Positions 31,845 through 41,434 are shown, counted from the first letter of the stretch. The stretch is 64,000 bases of DNA from Micromonospora echinospora (GCF_900091495.1 NZ_LT607413.1:2852001-2916000); one strand, 5' to 3'. The notes: a model not told the origin generated them from the sequence alone. A program made the numbers and translations.

Positions 31845-32936
31845 GTGCCAGACGCCTACGCCCAGCCGACAGCCGACACCGATTCCGCCGACGCCCGTTC
31901 CCTGGCGAGATACACCACCCTGCGGCTCGGTGGTGCGGCGAACCGGCTCGTGACCGCTGCCAGTGCCGAGGAAATCGTACAGAGGGTGCGCGAGGCGCAC
32001 CGGCGCGACGAACCGGTCCTTTTGGTCGCCGGAGGCAGCAACCTGGTGATCGGGGACGTCGGGTTCGACGGCACGGTCGTCCTGGTCCGCTCCCGGGGCT
32101 TCCGGGTCGTCGCCGAGGACGCCGACACGGTGACCCTCCGGGTCTCCGCCGGCGAACCCTGGGACGACCTGGTCGCCACCACCGTCGCCAACGGTTGGTC
32201 CGGGGTGGAGTGCCTCTCCGGCATCCCCGGCTCGGCCGGCGCCACCCCGATCCAGAACGTCGGCGCGTACGGCCAGGAAGTCGCCGAGACGATCACCGGC
32301 GTCCAGGTGTACGACTGCCACGAGGGCAGCGTCAGCCGGATCGACACGGCCGACTGCGGTTTCGCGTACCGGTCCAGCGTCTTCCGGTACAGCGACCGCT
32401 GGGTGGTGCTCTCCGTCGACTTCCGGCTGCACCGCTCACCGCTGTCCACCCCGGTCCGCTACGCCGAACTGGCCCGGGCACTCGGGGTCGAGGTCGGCGA
32501 CCGGGTGCCGCTGGCCGACGCCCGGGACACCGTACGCCGACTGCGCGCCGGCAAGGGCATGGTGCTCGACCCGACCGACCCGGACACCCGCTCGGTGGGT
32601 TCCTTCTTCACCAACCCGGTGCTCGACCGCCCCGCGTACGAACTGCTCCGGGAGCGCGCCGCCGACCTGGGCGAGCCGCCGTCCTGGCCCGGCGCGGGGG
32701 ACGTGGTCAAGGTCAGCGCCGCCTGGCTGATCGACAAGGCCGGCTTCGCCAAGGGGCACCCGGGACCGGAGGGAGTGGCCATCTCCGGCAAGCACACCCT
32801 GGCGCTCACCAACCGCTCCGGCACCGCCAGCACCGCCGCCCTGATCACCCTGGCCCGGGAGATCCGCGACGGGGTGCACGACCGCTTCGGCGTCACCCTG
32901 CGCCCGGAACCCGTCCTGGTCAACTGCGTCGTGTGA
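31845..32936 (+). CDS. murB: UDP-N-acetylenolpyruvoylglucosamine reductase
   Basis: The 363-aa flavoprotein reduces UDP-GlcNAc-enolpyruvate to UDP-MurNAc, the second step of peptidoglycan precursor synthesis. FAD-binding motifs: ARYTTLRLGGAANRL, LLVAGGSNLVIGDVGFDG and GWSGVECLSGIPGSAGATPIQNVGAYGQEV. The catalytic Ser lies in DTRSVGSFFTNPV and the final Glu region is PEGVAISGKHTLALTN to LRPEPVLVN. It is in the position of M. tuberculosis Rv0482 (murB). The start follows the TAGGGT box. Confidence 0.9.
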   Translation: MPDAYAQPTADTDSADARSLARYTTLRLGGAANRLVTAASAEEIVQRVREAHRRDEPVLLVAGGSNLVIGDVGFDGTVVLVRSRGFRVVAEDADTVTLRVSAGEPWDDLVATTVANGWSGVECLSGIPGSAGATPIQNVGAYGQEVAETITGVQVYDCHEGSVSRIDTADCGFAYRSSVFRYSDRWVVLSVDFRLHRSPLSTPVRYAELARALGVEVGDRVPLADARDTVRRLRAGKGMVLDPTDPDTRSVGSFFTNPVLDRPAYELLRERAADLGEPPSWPGAGDVVKVSAAWLIDKAGFAKGHPGPEGVAISGKHTLALTNRSGTASTAALITLAREIRDGVHDRFGVTLRPEPVLVNCVV

Positions 32937-32955
32937 GGCGCCCGGGGTGGGCTGA

Positions 32956-33014
32956 GGTGGTAGCAGGGGTCCCCTGTTACCGCTTTCTGAGTAACAGGGG
33001 ACCCCTGCTACCAC
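32956..33014. repeat. Palindromic intergenic repeat, copy 2 (perfect)
   Basis: The arms (32957-32980 and 32991-33014) are perfectly complementary over 24 bp around a 10-nt loop; the core reads GTAGCAGGGGTCCCCTG. It lies between convergent murB and methyltransferase genes and includes the TAG stop of the latter (33008-33010). It is the best preserved copy in the window and may act as a bidirectional terminator. Confidence 0.85.
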
Positions 33015-33799
33015 GCGGCGGGGGCCACGGCGGACCACGGGACGGTCAGCTCGCCGAGCCGCCAACGGCGGGGACGGTCCAGCAACGGCCAGCCCGCCTC
33101 GCGTAGGCCCGCCACCGTCCGCATCCAGCGTTGCCGCGGGCCGAAGGGCGCGTACGCCGCCGCCGCCCGCCAACCGTCGTCGAGCGCCCGGATGAGGTCG
33201 TGCACCCGTTCACCGGGGACGTTGCGGTGGATCAGTGCCTTGGGTAGCCGCTCCGCCAGCGTGGCCGGGGTGTCCAGGACGGAGAGCCGGGCGGCCAGGG
33301 TGAGCGAGCGCGGGCCGTCGGCGTCGAGCAGCACCCAGCCGCCGAGCCGGCCCAGCTCGTCGCAGGTCCCCTCGACCAGCAACCCGCCGGGGGCGAGCGC
33401 GGCGGTCATCGTCCGCCAGGCGGCGGCCACGTCGCGTTCGTCGTACTGGCGGAGCACGTTGAACGAGCGGACCAGGGCGGGCCGGAGTCCGGCCAGCTCG
33501 AAGCCGCCCCGGGCGAAGGTGAGCCGGGGCGGGTCGGCGGCGGGGGCGGCGGCGACCACCCGCGCCGGGTCGATCTCCAGGCCGACCAGCCGTACGTCGG
33601 CGCGTACCCCGGCGGCCAGCCGGGCCCGCAGTTCCACGGCGGTGACCGGTGTCGCGCCGTAGCCCAGGTCGACGACCAGCGGATCGGCCGCCGCGCGGAG
33701 TTGGTCGCCGCAGGTCGCGACGATCCAGTTGTCCACCCGGCGGAGCCGGTTCGGGTTGGTCGTTCCCCGGGTGACCACCCCCTGGGGCCGCTGTGCCAC
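33008..33799 (-). CDS. SAM-dependent methyltransferase-like protein
   Basis: The 263-aa protein has a class I methyltransferase motif (PLVVDLGYGATPVTAVELRARLAAGV, RLVGLEIDPARV), though the remaining motifs are divergent (RSFNVLRQYDERDVAAAWRTM, GGLLVEGTCDELGRLGGW). The start GTG 33799 shares one base with the upstream SDR stop (TAGTG), so the two are coupled. The stop codon lies in palindromic repeat copy 2. Substrate unknown. Confidence 0.75.
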   Translation of the reverse strand: MAQRPQGVVTRGTTNPNRLRRVDNWIVATCGDQLRAAADPLVVDLGYGATPVTAVELRARLAAGVRADVRLVGLEIDPARVVAAAPAADPPRLTFARGGFELAGLRPALVRSFNVLRQYDERDVAAAWRTMTAALAPGGLLVEGTCDELGRLGGWVLLDADGPRSLTLAARLSVLDTPATLAERLPKALIHRNVPGERVHDLIRALDDGWRAAAAYAPFGPRQRWMRTVAGLREAGWPLLDRPRRWRLGELTVPWSAVAPAAW

Positions 33800-34563
33800 T
33801 AGCCCACCCGGTGCACCTTGTGCTGGGCGGCCTGCGCCAGCGGCCGGACCACCAGACGGTCGACGTTGACGTGCTGGGGGCGGGTCGCGCACCAGGCGAT
33901 GCAGTCCGCCACGTCGTCGGCGACCAGCGGCTCGGCCACCCCGGCGTAGACCGCCGCCGCCCGCTCGGCGTCGCCGTCGAACCGGACCAGGGAGAACTCG
34001 TCGGTACGCACCATGCCCGGGTCGATCTCCACCACCCGTACCGGTCGGCCGCAGAGTTCCAGCCGGAGCGTGCCGGCGATCGCGGTCTGGGCGTGCTTCG
34101 CCGCGGTGTACCCGCCGCCGCCCTCGTACACGTCGAGGCCGGCGGTGGAGCTGACGACCACGATGGTGCCCGCCCCGGAGCGCTCCAGTGCCGGCAGGAC
34201 CGCCTGGGTCACCCGGAGGGTGCCGAGCACGTTCACGTCGTACATCCACTGCCAGTCGCCGACCGAGCCGGACTCCACCGGGTCGAGCCCACGGGCGCCC
34301 CCGGCGTTGTTGACCAGCAGGGTGACCGGACCGGGGGCCCGCTCGGCGGCGGCGGCCAGCCCGGCGACGGACTCGTCGGAGGTGACGTCGCAGGTGACGG
34401 CGGTGGCCGAGCCGCCCGCGGCGGCGATTCCGGCGACCAGGTCGGCCAGTCGGTCGGCGCGGCGGGCGGCGGCGAGCACGTGGAAGCCCTCGGTGGCGAG
34501 CCGGCGGGCGGTGGCCGCGCCGATCCCGCTCGACGCTCCGGTGACGATGGCGACAGGGGTCAT
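33799..34563 (-). CDS. Short-chain dehydrogenase/reductase (Rv0484c-like)
   Basis: The 254-aa protein is a classical SDR: cofactor motif TGASSGIG near the N-terminus, LLVNNAGGARG, catalytic GTIVVVSSTAGLDVYEGGGGYTAAK (Ser and YxxxK) and PVRVVEIDPGMVRTDEF. It occupies the same place as M. tuberculosis Rv0484c, two genes before mshA. Substrate unknown. It shares the stop/start with the methyltransferase. Confidence 0.85.
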   Translation of the reverse strand: MTPVAIVTGASSGIGAATARRLATEGFHVLAAARRADRLADLVAGIAAAGGSATAVTCDVTSDESVAGLAAAAERAPGPVTLLVNNAGGARGLDPVESGSVGDWQWMYDVNVLGTLRVTQAVLPALERSGAGTIVVVSSTAGLDVYEGGGGYTAAKHAQTAIAGTLRLELCGRPVRVVEIDPGMVRTDEFSLVRFDGDAERAAAVYAGVAEPLVADDVADCIAWCATRPQHVNVDRLVVRPLAQAAQHKVHRVG

Positions 34564-34704
34564 CCGGCCATTGTCGTCCCCCGGACGCGCGGAGTGTCCG
34601 CGCGGCCCGGATCCGTCCGTCCGACGCCGGATGACCTCCGTCACCGATGAGGTCCGTCACGCTCACCGACCGCTCCGAGACATTTCCCGACGCTGATCGG
34701 GAAG

Positions 34705-36138
34705 ATGGGGTCCGGCGTGCGGGTTGACCGAGAAGCGCCGGTCGTGCGGACGGCATTCACCGTGGTTGAGGGAGCGGACGTGGCGGAGATGCACACCGGT
34801 GTCGGTCGTCAGCGTGGTGCCCGGCCATGGCCCCGACGTATCGCCACGATCTCCGTGCACACCTCGCCGCTGCACCAACCGGGCACCGGCGACGCGGGCG
34901 GCATGAACGTCTACATCGTGGAGGTCGCCCGCCGGCTCGCCGCCGCCGGTGTGGAGGTCGACATCTTCACCCGGGCCACCTCCGGTGACCTGCCGCCGGT
35001 GGTCGAGATGGCCCCCGGCGTGCACGTCCGGCACGTCACGTCCGGTCCGCTGGAGGGGCTCACCAAGGAGGAGCTCCCCGGCCAGCTCTGCGCCTTCACC
35101 GCCGGGGTGCTGCGGGCCGAGGCGGCCCACCCGCCCGGCTGGTACGACCTCATCCACTCCCACTACTGGCTCTCCGGCCAGGTCGGCTGGCTGGCCAAGG
35201 AGCGCTGGGGGGTGCCGCTGGTGCACACCGCGCACACCCTGGCCAAGGTGAAGAACGCCCAGCTCGCGGCCGGGGACCGGCCCGAACCGAAGGCCCGGGT
35301 GATCGGCGAGGAACAGGTGGTCGCCGAGGCGGACCGGCTGGTCGCCAACACCCGCGTCGAGGCCCGCGACCTGATCGACCGGTACGACGCCGTACCCGCC
35401 TGGGTCACCGTGGTCGAACCCGGCGTCGACCTGGACCGCTTCCGCCCGGCGGCGGGTGATCCGGTCCTCGCCCGGCGTGCCGCCCGTCGCCGGCTCGGCC
35501 TGCCCGTCGAGGGGTACGTGGTCGCCTTCGTCGGCCGGATCCAACCGCTGAAGGCGCCGGACGTGCTGGTGCGCGCGATCGCCGCGTTGCGGGCCCGCGA
35601 TCCGTTCCTCGCCGACCAGGTGACGGTGGCCATCGTGGGTGGCCCCAGCGGGAGCGGCCTGGACCGGCCGACCTCGCTGATCGAGCTGGCCGGCACCCTC
35701 GGGGTCGCCGACCGGGTCCGCTTCCTGCCGCCGCGCACCGGGGACGACCTCCCGGCCCTGTACCGGGCCGCCGACCTGGTCGCGGTGCCGTCGTACAACG
35801 AGTCGTTCGGCCTGGTGGCCCTGGAGGCGCAGGCCTGCGGTACGCCGGTGGTGGCGGCGGCCGTCGGCGGTCTGGTGACCGCGGTGCGTGACCAGGTCAG
35901 CGGGGTGCTGGTCGACGGGCACGACCCGACCGCCTGGGCGGGCGCGATCGGGCAGCTTCTGCCGGACCGGCCCCGACTGGCGGCCCTGGCCCGGGGGGCG
36001 GTGCGCCACGCCGCGCACTTCTCCTGGGACCGGACGGTGCACGGGTTGCTCGCCGTCTACCGGGAGACGATCGCCGACTACCGGGACCGGCTCACCTCCG
36101 AGCTGGCCGCCGACGGCGCGGTGCTCTCCTGCGGCTGA
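34705..36138 (+). CDS. mshA: D-inositol-3-phosphate glycosyltransferase (mycothiol biosynthesis)
   Basis: The 477-aa GT4 enzyme joins UDP-GlcNAc and inositol-3-phosphate, the first step of mycothiol synthesis. N-terminal domain: [44 protein letters not shown]. The C-terminal donor-binding domain has [21 protein letters not shown] and the EX7E signature [23 protein letters not shown] 34705 is the longest reasonable start, and a shorter one near GTG 34780 is possible because the conserved part starts around residue 45. It is positioned like Rv0486. Confidence 0.85.
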   Translation: MGSGVRVDREAPVVRTAFTVVEGADVAEMHTGVGRQRGARPWPRRIATISVHTSPLHQPGTGDAGGMNVYIVEVARRLAAAGVEVDIFTRATSGDLPPVVEMAPGVHVRHVTSGPLEGLTKEELPGQLCAFTAGVLRAEAAHPPGWYDLIHSHYWLSGQVGWLAKERWGVPLVHTAHTLAKVKNAQLAAGDRPEPKARVIGEEQVVAEADRLVANTRVEARDLIDRYDAVPAWVTVVEPGVDLDRFRPAAGDPVLARRAARRRLGLPVEGYVVAFVGRIQPLKAPDVLVRAIAALRARDPFLADQVTVAIVGGPSGSGLDRPTSLIELAGTLGVADRVRFLPPRTGDDLPALYRAADLVAVPSYNESFGLVALEAQACGTPVVAAAVGGLVTAVRDQVSGVLVDGHDPTAWAGAIGQLLPDRPRLAALARGAVRHAAHFSWDRTVHGLLAVYRETIADYRDRLTSELAADGAVLSCG

Positions 36139-36240
36139 CCTGCCGCCCGGCTGACCCGCCAACCGGCTGACCTGCTGACCCGCCGTCCCGGCTGGATCCG
36201 CCGGAGCCGGTGGACCGGGGCGGGCCGCCACCGTCGGTCG

Positions 36241-36246
36241 TAGAGT
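36241..36246 (+). promoter_or_regulatory. -10 box of the YbjN-like gene
   Basis: TAGAGT lies 7 nt before ATG 36254, which supports this start over GTG 36245. Confidence 0.5.
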
Positions 36247-36253
36247 GGGGTCG

Positions 36254-36919
36254 ATGAGCGCGAAGAGCGAGGTTGCCGCCCTGATCGAGGCCTACTGCGC
36301 GGAGCGGAAGCTGGAGCACGAGGCGACCGGCCCGGCGTCGTACGCGGTCACCCTGCCCGGCACCCACAAGCTGAAGACGATCTGCAACCTGGTCGTCGGC
36401 GACCACGCGCTGCGCGTCGAGGCGTTCGTCATGCGCCAACCGGACGAGCGGCGCGAGGAACTCTGGGCCTGGCTGCTGCAACGCAATGCCCGCATGTACG
36501 GCGTGGCCTTCTCCGTCGACACCGTCGGCGACGTCTACCTGACCGGTCGGGTCAACCTCGCCGGGCTGGACGCCGACGAGCTGGACCGTCTCCTCGGTGC
36601 GGTGCTGACCTACGCGGACGAGTCGTTCGACACGATGTTGGAGATCGGCTTCGGCACGGCGATCCGCCGCGAGTGGGAGTGGCGGGTCAAGCGGGGCGAG
36701 TCGACCGCGAACCTTGCCGCGTTCGCCCACCTCTTCGTCCCGTCGTCCGGTGTCGGTGGACCGCCGTCGCCGGGCGGGGGCGAAGGTCGGCCGTCGCCGA
36801 ACGGTGACGAACGTCCGCCGTCGCGGAGTGGTGGCGATCGTCCGCCGTCCGCCGCCGGGGGTGCCCCGGCGCCGCCCGGCGACCGGACGGTCCGCGCTGA
36901 CGCCGACCGGGCGGAGTGA
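36254..36919 (+). CDS. YbjN-domain protein (Rv0487-like)
   Basis: The 221-aa protein has a YbjN/type III secretion chaperone-like fold in its first 165 residues (VAALIEAYCAERKLEHEA, TICNLVVGDHALRVEAFVMRQP, LWAWLLQRNARMYGVAFSVD). After it comes a Gly/Pro/Asp-rich disordered tail (GGPPSPGGGEGRPSPNGDE). It follows mshA as Rv0487 follows Rv0486. Function is unknown: YbjN in E. coli modulates stress and motility. The tail is an addition not expected in mycobacteria. Confidence 0.75.
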   Translation: MSAKSEVAALIEAYCAERKLEHEATGPASYAVTLPGTHKLKTICNLVVGDHALRVEAFVMRQPDERREELWAWLLQRNARMYGVAFSVDTVGDVYLTGRVNLAGLDADELDRLLGAVLTYADESFDTMLEIGFGTAIRREWEWRVKRGESTANLAAFAHLFVPSSGVGGPPSPGGGEGRPSPNGDERPPSRSGGDRPPSAAGGAPAPPGDRTVRADADRAE

Positions 36920-37042
36920 CCGGGACCTGACGGTTCCGGGGGCGTCCGGCGGTTCGGAACCCGCCTGGCGGGTATGCGGCACCGCGCGGTGCGGCACGGG
37001 GACCCACCGCGACGACGGACTGTCGAGGAGCGTGAGCGTCCC

Positions 37043-37771
37043 ATGGCTCAGCGGAACAGCTCTGGTCGCGGCGGGACCGCGACGACGAGGCGGCGGACGG
37101 GGGGTCGGCAGACCTCCGCGTCCGATCTCGCGGAACTTCGGGTGGACGAGATCCGTGCGCGGCTGCGGGCCCACGGGGTCTCGGGTGTCTCGCGGCTGCG
37201 CAAGCCGGAACTGGTGCAGGCGTTGGCGAAGGCGGAACGTCGGGGCGGAGCCGGCAAGCGGAGTACCGGTCCGTCCGGACGGGCGGCTGCGGGCGGCCGG
37301 CGGAGCGCGCCGGCGCGGGCGGCGTCCACCACGTCCACCCGTGCCGGGCAGGGCCGGGCGGAGCGGAAGGCGCAGGCGCCCGCGAAGCCGACCCGGGCGG
37401 CCACCCGTACGGGACGGGCCTCGTCCCGGTCGGTGAGTTCGTCCCAGCGGATCGAGTCGATCGCGGACCGGCCGGAGCGCCCCGGGCGCAGTCTGGTCAC
37501 CACCAACCACGACGTGATCCAACAGTGGGCGCGGGCGCGCGGGGCGAAACCGGCCACCATCACCGGCACGGAGCGCGACGGTCGGGTCGGGGTGCTGACG
37601 TTCGACCTTCCCGGGTACCGGGAGAGCCGCCGGCTGCGCCAGATCACCTGGAACGACTGGTTCCGCACCTTCGACGAGCGTCGGCTGAACCTGATCTACC
37701 AGGAGCAGCTGCGGGACGGCCGGCCCAGCAACTTCTTCCGGACCGAGTCACCCGATCGGGAAGACGCGTGA
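37043..37771 (+). CDS. Rho_N-domain protein with basic linker
   Basis: The 242-aa protein has a Rho termination factor N-terminal-like SAP motif (ASDLAELRVDEIRARLRAHG, VSRLRKPELVQALAKAERRGG, about 26-70), a basic low-complexity linker (GKRSTGPSGRAAAGGRRSAPARAAS) and a folded-looking C-terminal region (about 150-242, TTNHDVIQQWARARGAKPATITGTERDGRVGVLTFD, ITWNDWFRTFDERRLNLIYQE). DNA or RNA binding is likely for the first part. I do not recognise the C-terminal domain by name. It lies alone between the YbjN gene and the MFS gene. Confidence 0.6.
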   Translation: MAQRNSSGRGGTATTRRRTGGRQTSASDLAELRVDEIRARLRAHGVSGVSRLRKPELVQALAKAERRGGAGKRSTGPSGRAAAGGRRSAPARAASTTSTRAGQGRAERKAQAPAKPTRAATRTGRASSRSVSSSQRIESIADRPERPGRSLVTTNHDVIQQWARARGAKPATITGTERDGRVGVLTFDLPGYRESRRLRQITWNDWFRTFDERRLNLIYQEQLRDGRPSNFFRTESPDREDA

Positions 37772-38215
37772 TCTGTTTACCGGAATGCGGGGCGGGTATG
37801 CCGACGTTGTCAACGGTGGAGTCAGGTAACCGGCTGTGACCGGCGAGACAGCCCGAAACGGTTGTCTTCGGATACTGACCGAACTAGCTTTATTGCCCTA
37901 CGCCGCGCTTGGAAACGTTCGGGGGAGCGGCGGATCGAGCAGATCCGCGCACCAGGCGTGACGTAGGGGGACGGGTGGACCATCGCCGTTGGGGGACGGC
38001 GCCCACCTGTTGAACCGGCGGCGCGAGCGGGCGACGCTTACGGGGGTGAGTGTCGCCCGCCGCCGCCGGGTGAGCGATGCGGGCGTCCAATCCGACCAGG
38101 TCGGGCAGGACGCCCGCTTTCGCGTCCCGCGGGTGCGAATGGGGCGGCCCGGCCGTACAGCGCCCGTGCCCGGTCTTCGACCACGCCGCGCGCCCGTGCC
38201 CGGCGCTTCGATCCG
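37772..38215. other. Long intergenic gap downstream of the Rho_N gene
   Basis: The 444-bp gap separates two convergent genes. It holds an AT-rich patch (37860-37915) and a hairpin (CGGGCGAC at 38028 area with GTCGCCCG near 38058) close to the MFS stop. No supported coding frame was found, and a small RNA cannot be ruled out. Confidence 0.4.
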
Positions 38216-39547
38216 TCAGCGGGTCGTGGAGGGCTCGGTGGGTGCGGTCGCCGCCGCCTCCGCCGCCTGCGGAGCGGGTGGCACGAGGGTGGTGGCCGGC
38301 TCGACCGGCGGGACGGCCCGCGGGCGCAGCGCGACGGCCCGGCGTTCCCGGGCCGGCCCGGAGAGCAGGTGGACGGCGGCGACGACCGCACCGATCACGG
38401 CGCAGCCCAGCCAGAGCGTGACGTTGCCCGCCTCCTGCCGGACCAGACCGCCGAGGACCGGCGCGACGGCTCCGGCGACCTGCCAGGAGAGCGAGAACAC
38501 GCCCTGGTAGCGCCCGCGCAGCTCGGCCGGGGAGAGTTCGGCGATCAGCGTGGAGTTCGACGGGGAGTTGAGCATTTCGCCGAGGGTCCAGATCAGCACG
38601 GTGAGCCCGTAGAACCAGGCCGCCTCGGCGAAGGCGGTCAGCCCGAAGCCGACGCCCATCACGAGGGCGGCGAGGGCGAGCACGTGGGACCGGCTGCGCC
38701 CGCGGATCAGCCGGGGTACGAAGAGCTGGCCCACCACGATCAGGACGCCGTTGAGCGCGATCACCGAACCGTACGTCGAGGTGGAGAGGCCGTCCTCGCC
38801 CATGGCGATCGGCAGCATCGAGATGTGCTGGAGGAAGACCAGCGCGCTGAGCAGGTTGAGCGCCACGAAGCCGAGGTAGATCCGGTCGGTGAGGATGGTG
38901 CGCAGGGCACTCTTGGGAACGGCCGCACCGCCGAGGCTGGCGGGGACGCTGACGCTCGGCTGCCGGGTCTCCCGCACCTTGACGAAGATGACCAGGGCGG
39001 TGGTCAGCGTGGTGGCGGCGTCGATGACGAAGAGCAGCAGGTAGTCGACCTCGGCGGCGAAGCCGGCGAGCACGGCGGCGCTGGCGAACCCGAGGTTGAT
39101 GGCCCAGTAGTTGAGGGAGAAGGCCCGCAGCCGGTCCCGCTCCGGCACCACGTCGATCATCATCGCCCCGAAGGCCGGCCGGGCCGCCTCGGCGAAGAGG
39201 CCGAGCAGCAGCGCCCCGGTGGCCACCGCCCAGAGCGGGCGGGCGAAGCCCAGCGCGAGCATCATGCTGGCCGCGCCGACGTGCGCGGTGAGCAGGGTGG
39301 GTCTGCGCCCCCAGCGGTCGGTGAGCGTCCCGCCCACGGTCGTGCCGACCGCGCCGCCGACACCCCAGAGCCCCAGCACCAGACCGGCCTGGAGTTCGGA
39401 GAAGCCGCGCTCCTGGGTGAGGTAGATGGCGAGGAAGATCAGGACGAACGAGCCGAGCCGGTTGATCAGGGTGCCGGCCCAGAGATACCAGAAGGTGGCC
39501 GGTAGGCCGCCGGTCGTCTCCCGGAACCAGCCCCGTACCGTCCGCAC
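38216..39547 (-). CDS. MFS transporter
   Basis: The 443-aa protein has about 12 hydrophobic spans (TFWYLWAGTLINRLGSFVLIFLAIYL, LQAGLVLGLWGVGGAVGTTVGGTL, ALVFLQHISMLPIAM, MLNSPSNSTLIAEL) and the MFS loop motif DRWGRRPTLL. It resembles YdeE/MdtH-like drug or sugar exporters, but substrate is unknown. The Ala/Pro/Thr-rich C-terminal tail (about 410-443) is cytoplasmic. GTG 39547 follows GGGAGGG, which is better supported than the TTG at 39589. It diverges from gpmA. Confidence 0.85.
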   Translation of the reverse strand: MRTVRGWFRETTGGLPATFWYLWAGTLINRLGSFVLIFLAIYLTQERGFSELQAGLVLGLWGVGGAVGTTVGGTLTDRWGRRPTLLTAHVGAASMMLALGFARPLWAVATGALLLGLFAEAARPAFGAMMIDVVPERDRLRAFSLNYWAINLGFASAAVLAGFAAEVDYLLLFVIDAATTLTTALVIFVKVRETRQPSVSVPASLGGAAVPKSALRTILTDRIYLGFVALNLLSALVFLQHISMLPIAMGEDGLSTSTYGSVIALNGVLIVVGQLFVPRLIRGRSRSHVLALAALVMGVGFGLTAFAEAAWFYGLTVLIWTLGEMLNSPSNSTLIAELSPAELRGRYQGVFSLSWQVAGAVAPVLGGLVRQEAGNVTLWLGCAVIGAVVAAVHLLSGPARERRAVALRPRAVPPVEPATTLVPPAPQAAEAAATAPTEPSTTR

Positions 39548-39703
39548 GCCCGCGCCCTCCCGTTGCCGTAATGACCGATCGTCGTCCAAGTGCCTTACGC
39601 AACCTAGTGCGGTCCTCGTGTGCAGGTCACCCGCTTTTCCACGTGGTGGTCGTCACCACCTCCCGCCGCGTGTCCGGTCCACGGTTCGGGCAGGATGATC
39701 CCC

Positions 39704-40471
39704 ATGACTGCGAGCGAAGGGCCCACCGTCGGGACGCTGGTCCTGCTGCGGCACGGCGAGAGCGACTGGAACGCCAAGAACCTCTTCACCGGCTGGGTCG
39801 ACGTCGACCTGACCGCCAAGGGCGAGGCCGAGGCGCGGCGCGGCGGCGAACTGATGCGCGAGCACGACCTGCTCCCCGACGTCGTGCACACCAGCCTGCT
39901 GCGTCGGGCGATCCGCACGTCCGAGCTGGCGCTGCACGCCGCCGACCGGCACTGGATCGCGACGCGTCGGTCGTGGCGGCTCAACGAGCGCCACTACGGC
40001 GCCCTCCAGGGCAAGAACAAGAAGCAGACCCTCGACGAGTACGGCGAGGAGCAGTTCACGCTCTGGCGCCGCTCGTACGACACCCCGCCGCCGCCGATCG
40101 ACGACGCCGACGAGTGGTCCCAGGCCGGCGACCCCCGGTACGCGCTGCTGCCGACCGAGCTGATGCCCCGGACCGAGTGCCTCAAGGACGTCGTCGAGCG
40201 GATGCTGCCGTACTGGTACGACTCGATCGTGCCGGACATCCTCGCCGGCCGGACGGTCCTGGTCGCCGCGCACGGCAACTCGCTGCGTGCCCTGGTGAAG
40301 CACCTGGACCAGATCTCGGACGCCGAGATCGCCAAGCTGAACATCCCCACCGGCATCCCGCTGCGCTACGACCTCGACCCGCAGCTGCGCCCGCTCACCC
40401 TGGGCGGCACCTACCTCGACCCGACCGCCGCCAAGGACGCCGCCGCGGCCGTGGCCAACCAGGGCCGCTGA
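39704..40471 (+). CDS. gpmA: 2,3-bisphosphoglycerate-dependent phosphoglycerate mutase
   Basis: The 255-aa enzyme interconverts 3- and 2-phosphoglycerate in glycolysis. It has the phospho-His motif [12 protein letters not shown], the substrate loop [19 protein letters not shown], and the second His in [14 protein letters not shown]. It occurs in the order mshA, YbjN, gpmA, senX3, regX3 seen in M. tuberculosis (Rv0486-Rv0491), with two additional genes in between here. Confidence 0.9.
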   Translation: MTASEGPTVGTLVLLRHGESDWNAKNLFTGWVDVDLTAKGEAEARRGGELMREHDLLPDVVHTSLLRRAIRTSELALHAADRHWIATRRSWRLNERHYGALQGKNKKQTLDEYGEEQFTLWRRSYDTPPPPIDDADEWSQAGDPRYALLPTELMPRTECLKDVVERMLPYWYDSIVPDILAGRTVLVAAHGNSLRALVKHLDQISDAEIAKLNIPTGIPLRYDLDPQLRPLTLGGTYLDPTAAKDAAAAVANQGR

Positions 40472-40492
40472 CCACCCGCGCGTCGGCAGTTG

Positions 40493-40552
40493 CTTGTTAG
40501 CAGGGGCCCCCTGTTACCGCTTTTCGGGTAGCAGGGGACCCCTGCAACCACC
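40493..40552. repeat. Palindromic intergenic repeat, copy 3
   Basis: The arms (about 40493-40517 and 40528-40552) pair with several mismatches; the conserved core is GCAGGGGACCCCTGC on the right. It lies between convergent gpmA and phoU and has degenerated on the left outer end. Confidence 0.8.
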
Positions 40553-40595
40553 TCACCCCACCCGGGGGGAGGCGGAGGAACGGGCGGCAGCGCGC

Positions 40596-41237
40596 TCAGA
40601 CCGGTTCGCCGGTGACCAGGTAGACGACGTGCTCGCCGGCGTTCACCGCGTGGTCGGCGAAGCGCTCGTAGAACCGGCCGAGCAGCGTCGCGTCGATCGC
40701 CGTCTCCACGCCGTACGGCCAGGCGTCGTCGAGCAGCACCCCGAAGAGGCTGCGGTGCAGGTCGTCCATGGCGTCGTCGTCACGGTCCAGTTCGGCGGCG
40801 AGGTCCGCGTCCGGGTCCGCCAGCACCGAGGCGATCTTCCCTGCCATCCGGTCCGCGATCTCGGCCATGTCGGTGAAGATGGGCCGCAGTTCGGCGGGGA
40901 CGGCGGGGGAGGGGTGCCGCCGCAGCGCGGTCTTGGCGACGTGGTCGGCGAGGTCGCCCATCCGCTCCAGGTCGGCGGCGACGTGCAGCGCGGTGATCAC
41001 CGCTCGCAGGTCCGAGGCGACCGGGGCCTGTCGGGCGAGCAGTTCGCAGACCCGCTCCTCGACGTCCCGGTAGAGTCCGTCGATCTCGGCGTCCCGTGCG
41101 ATCACGATCTCGGCCGACTTCCGGTCGGCGGTGAGCAACGCCCGGGTGGCCTGCCGCATGGCGGCCCGGATTCCCCCGGCCATGTCCACCAGCAGTTGGC
41201 TGACGGTCTGCAGTTCGGCCCGGAACTCGTCGCGCAT
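40596..41237 (-). CDS. phoU: Phosphate-uptake regulator PhoU
   Basis: The 213-aa protein has two three-helix bundle repeats with PhoU metal-cluster motifs ETAIDATLLGRFYERFADHA and ALHVAADLERMGDLADHV. PhoU passes the phosphate-replete signal from the Pst transporter to the SenX3 kinase. It is divergent from senX3-regX3 across a 210-bp gap with Pho-box-like repeats. ATG 41237 is chosen; GTG 41243 is possible. Confidence 0.9.
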   Translation of the reverse strand: MRDEFRAELQTVSQLLVDMAGGIRAAMRQATRALLTADRKSAEIVIARDAEIDGLYRDVEERVCELLARQAPVASDLRAVITALHVAADLERMGDLADHVAKTALRRHPSPAVPAELRPIFTDMAEIADRMAGKIASVLADPDADLAAELDRDDDAMDDLHRSLFGVLLDDAWPYGVETAIDATLLGRFYERFADHAVNAGEHVVYLVTGEPV

Positions 41238-41335
41238 GGTCACGTCCTGTGGTCGGTGGCCGCCCTGGATCCTCGGCGGCGCGGGTGGGTGGCCGGTGGG
41301 TGCGCGCCAACCGTAGGGGTGGTCGGCGGACTCGG

Positions 41336-41426
41336 GGTTAACCTCGGTGAACGCCCACCGTCAGGATGGTGAACACTCCCGAAAGTGAGAGTGATTCGCC
41401 CCATTCTGCGCGGTTGCCAGGTGAAC
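41336..41426. promoter_or_regulatory. Pho-box-like direct repeats in the phoU/senX3 gap
   Basis: GGTTAAC (41336) and GGTGAAC (41346, 41368, 41420) recur. The spacings are 10 bp, 22 bp (two turns) and 52 bp. Direct repeats of GTTCACC/GGTGAAC are the established PhoP/RegX3 recognition units in actinobacteria. The last lies 20 bp from the senX3 start, so autoregulation is likely. Confidence 0.65.
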
Positions 41427-41434
41427 AATGACCC

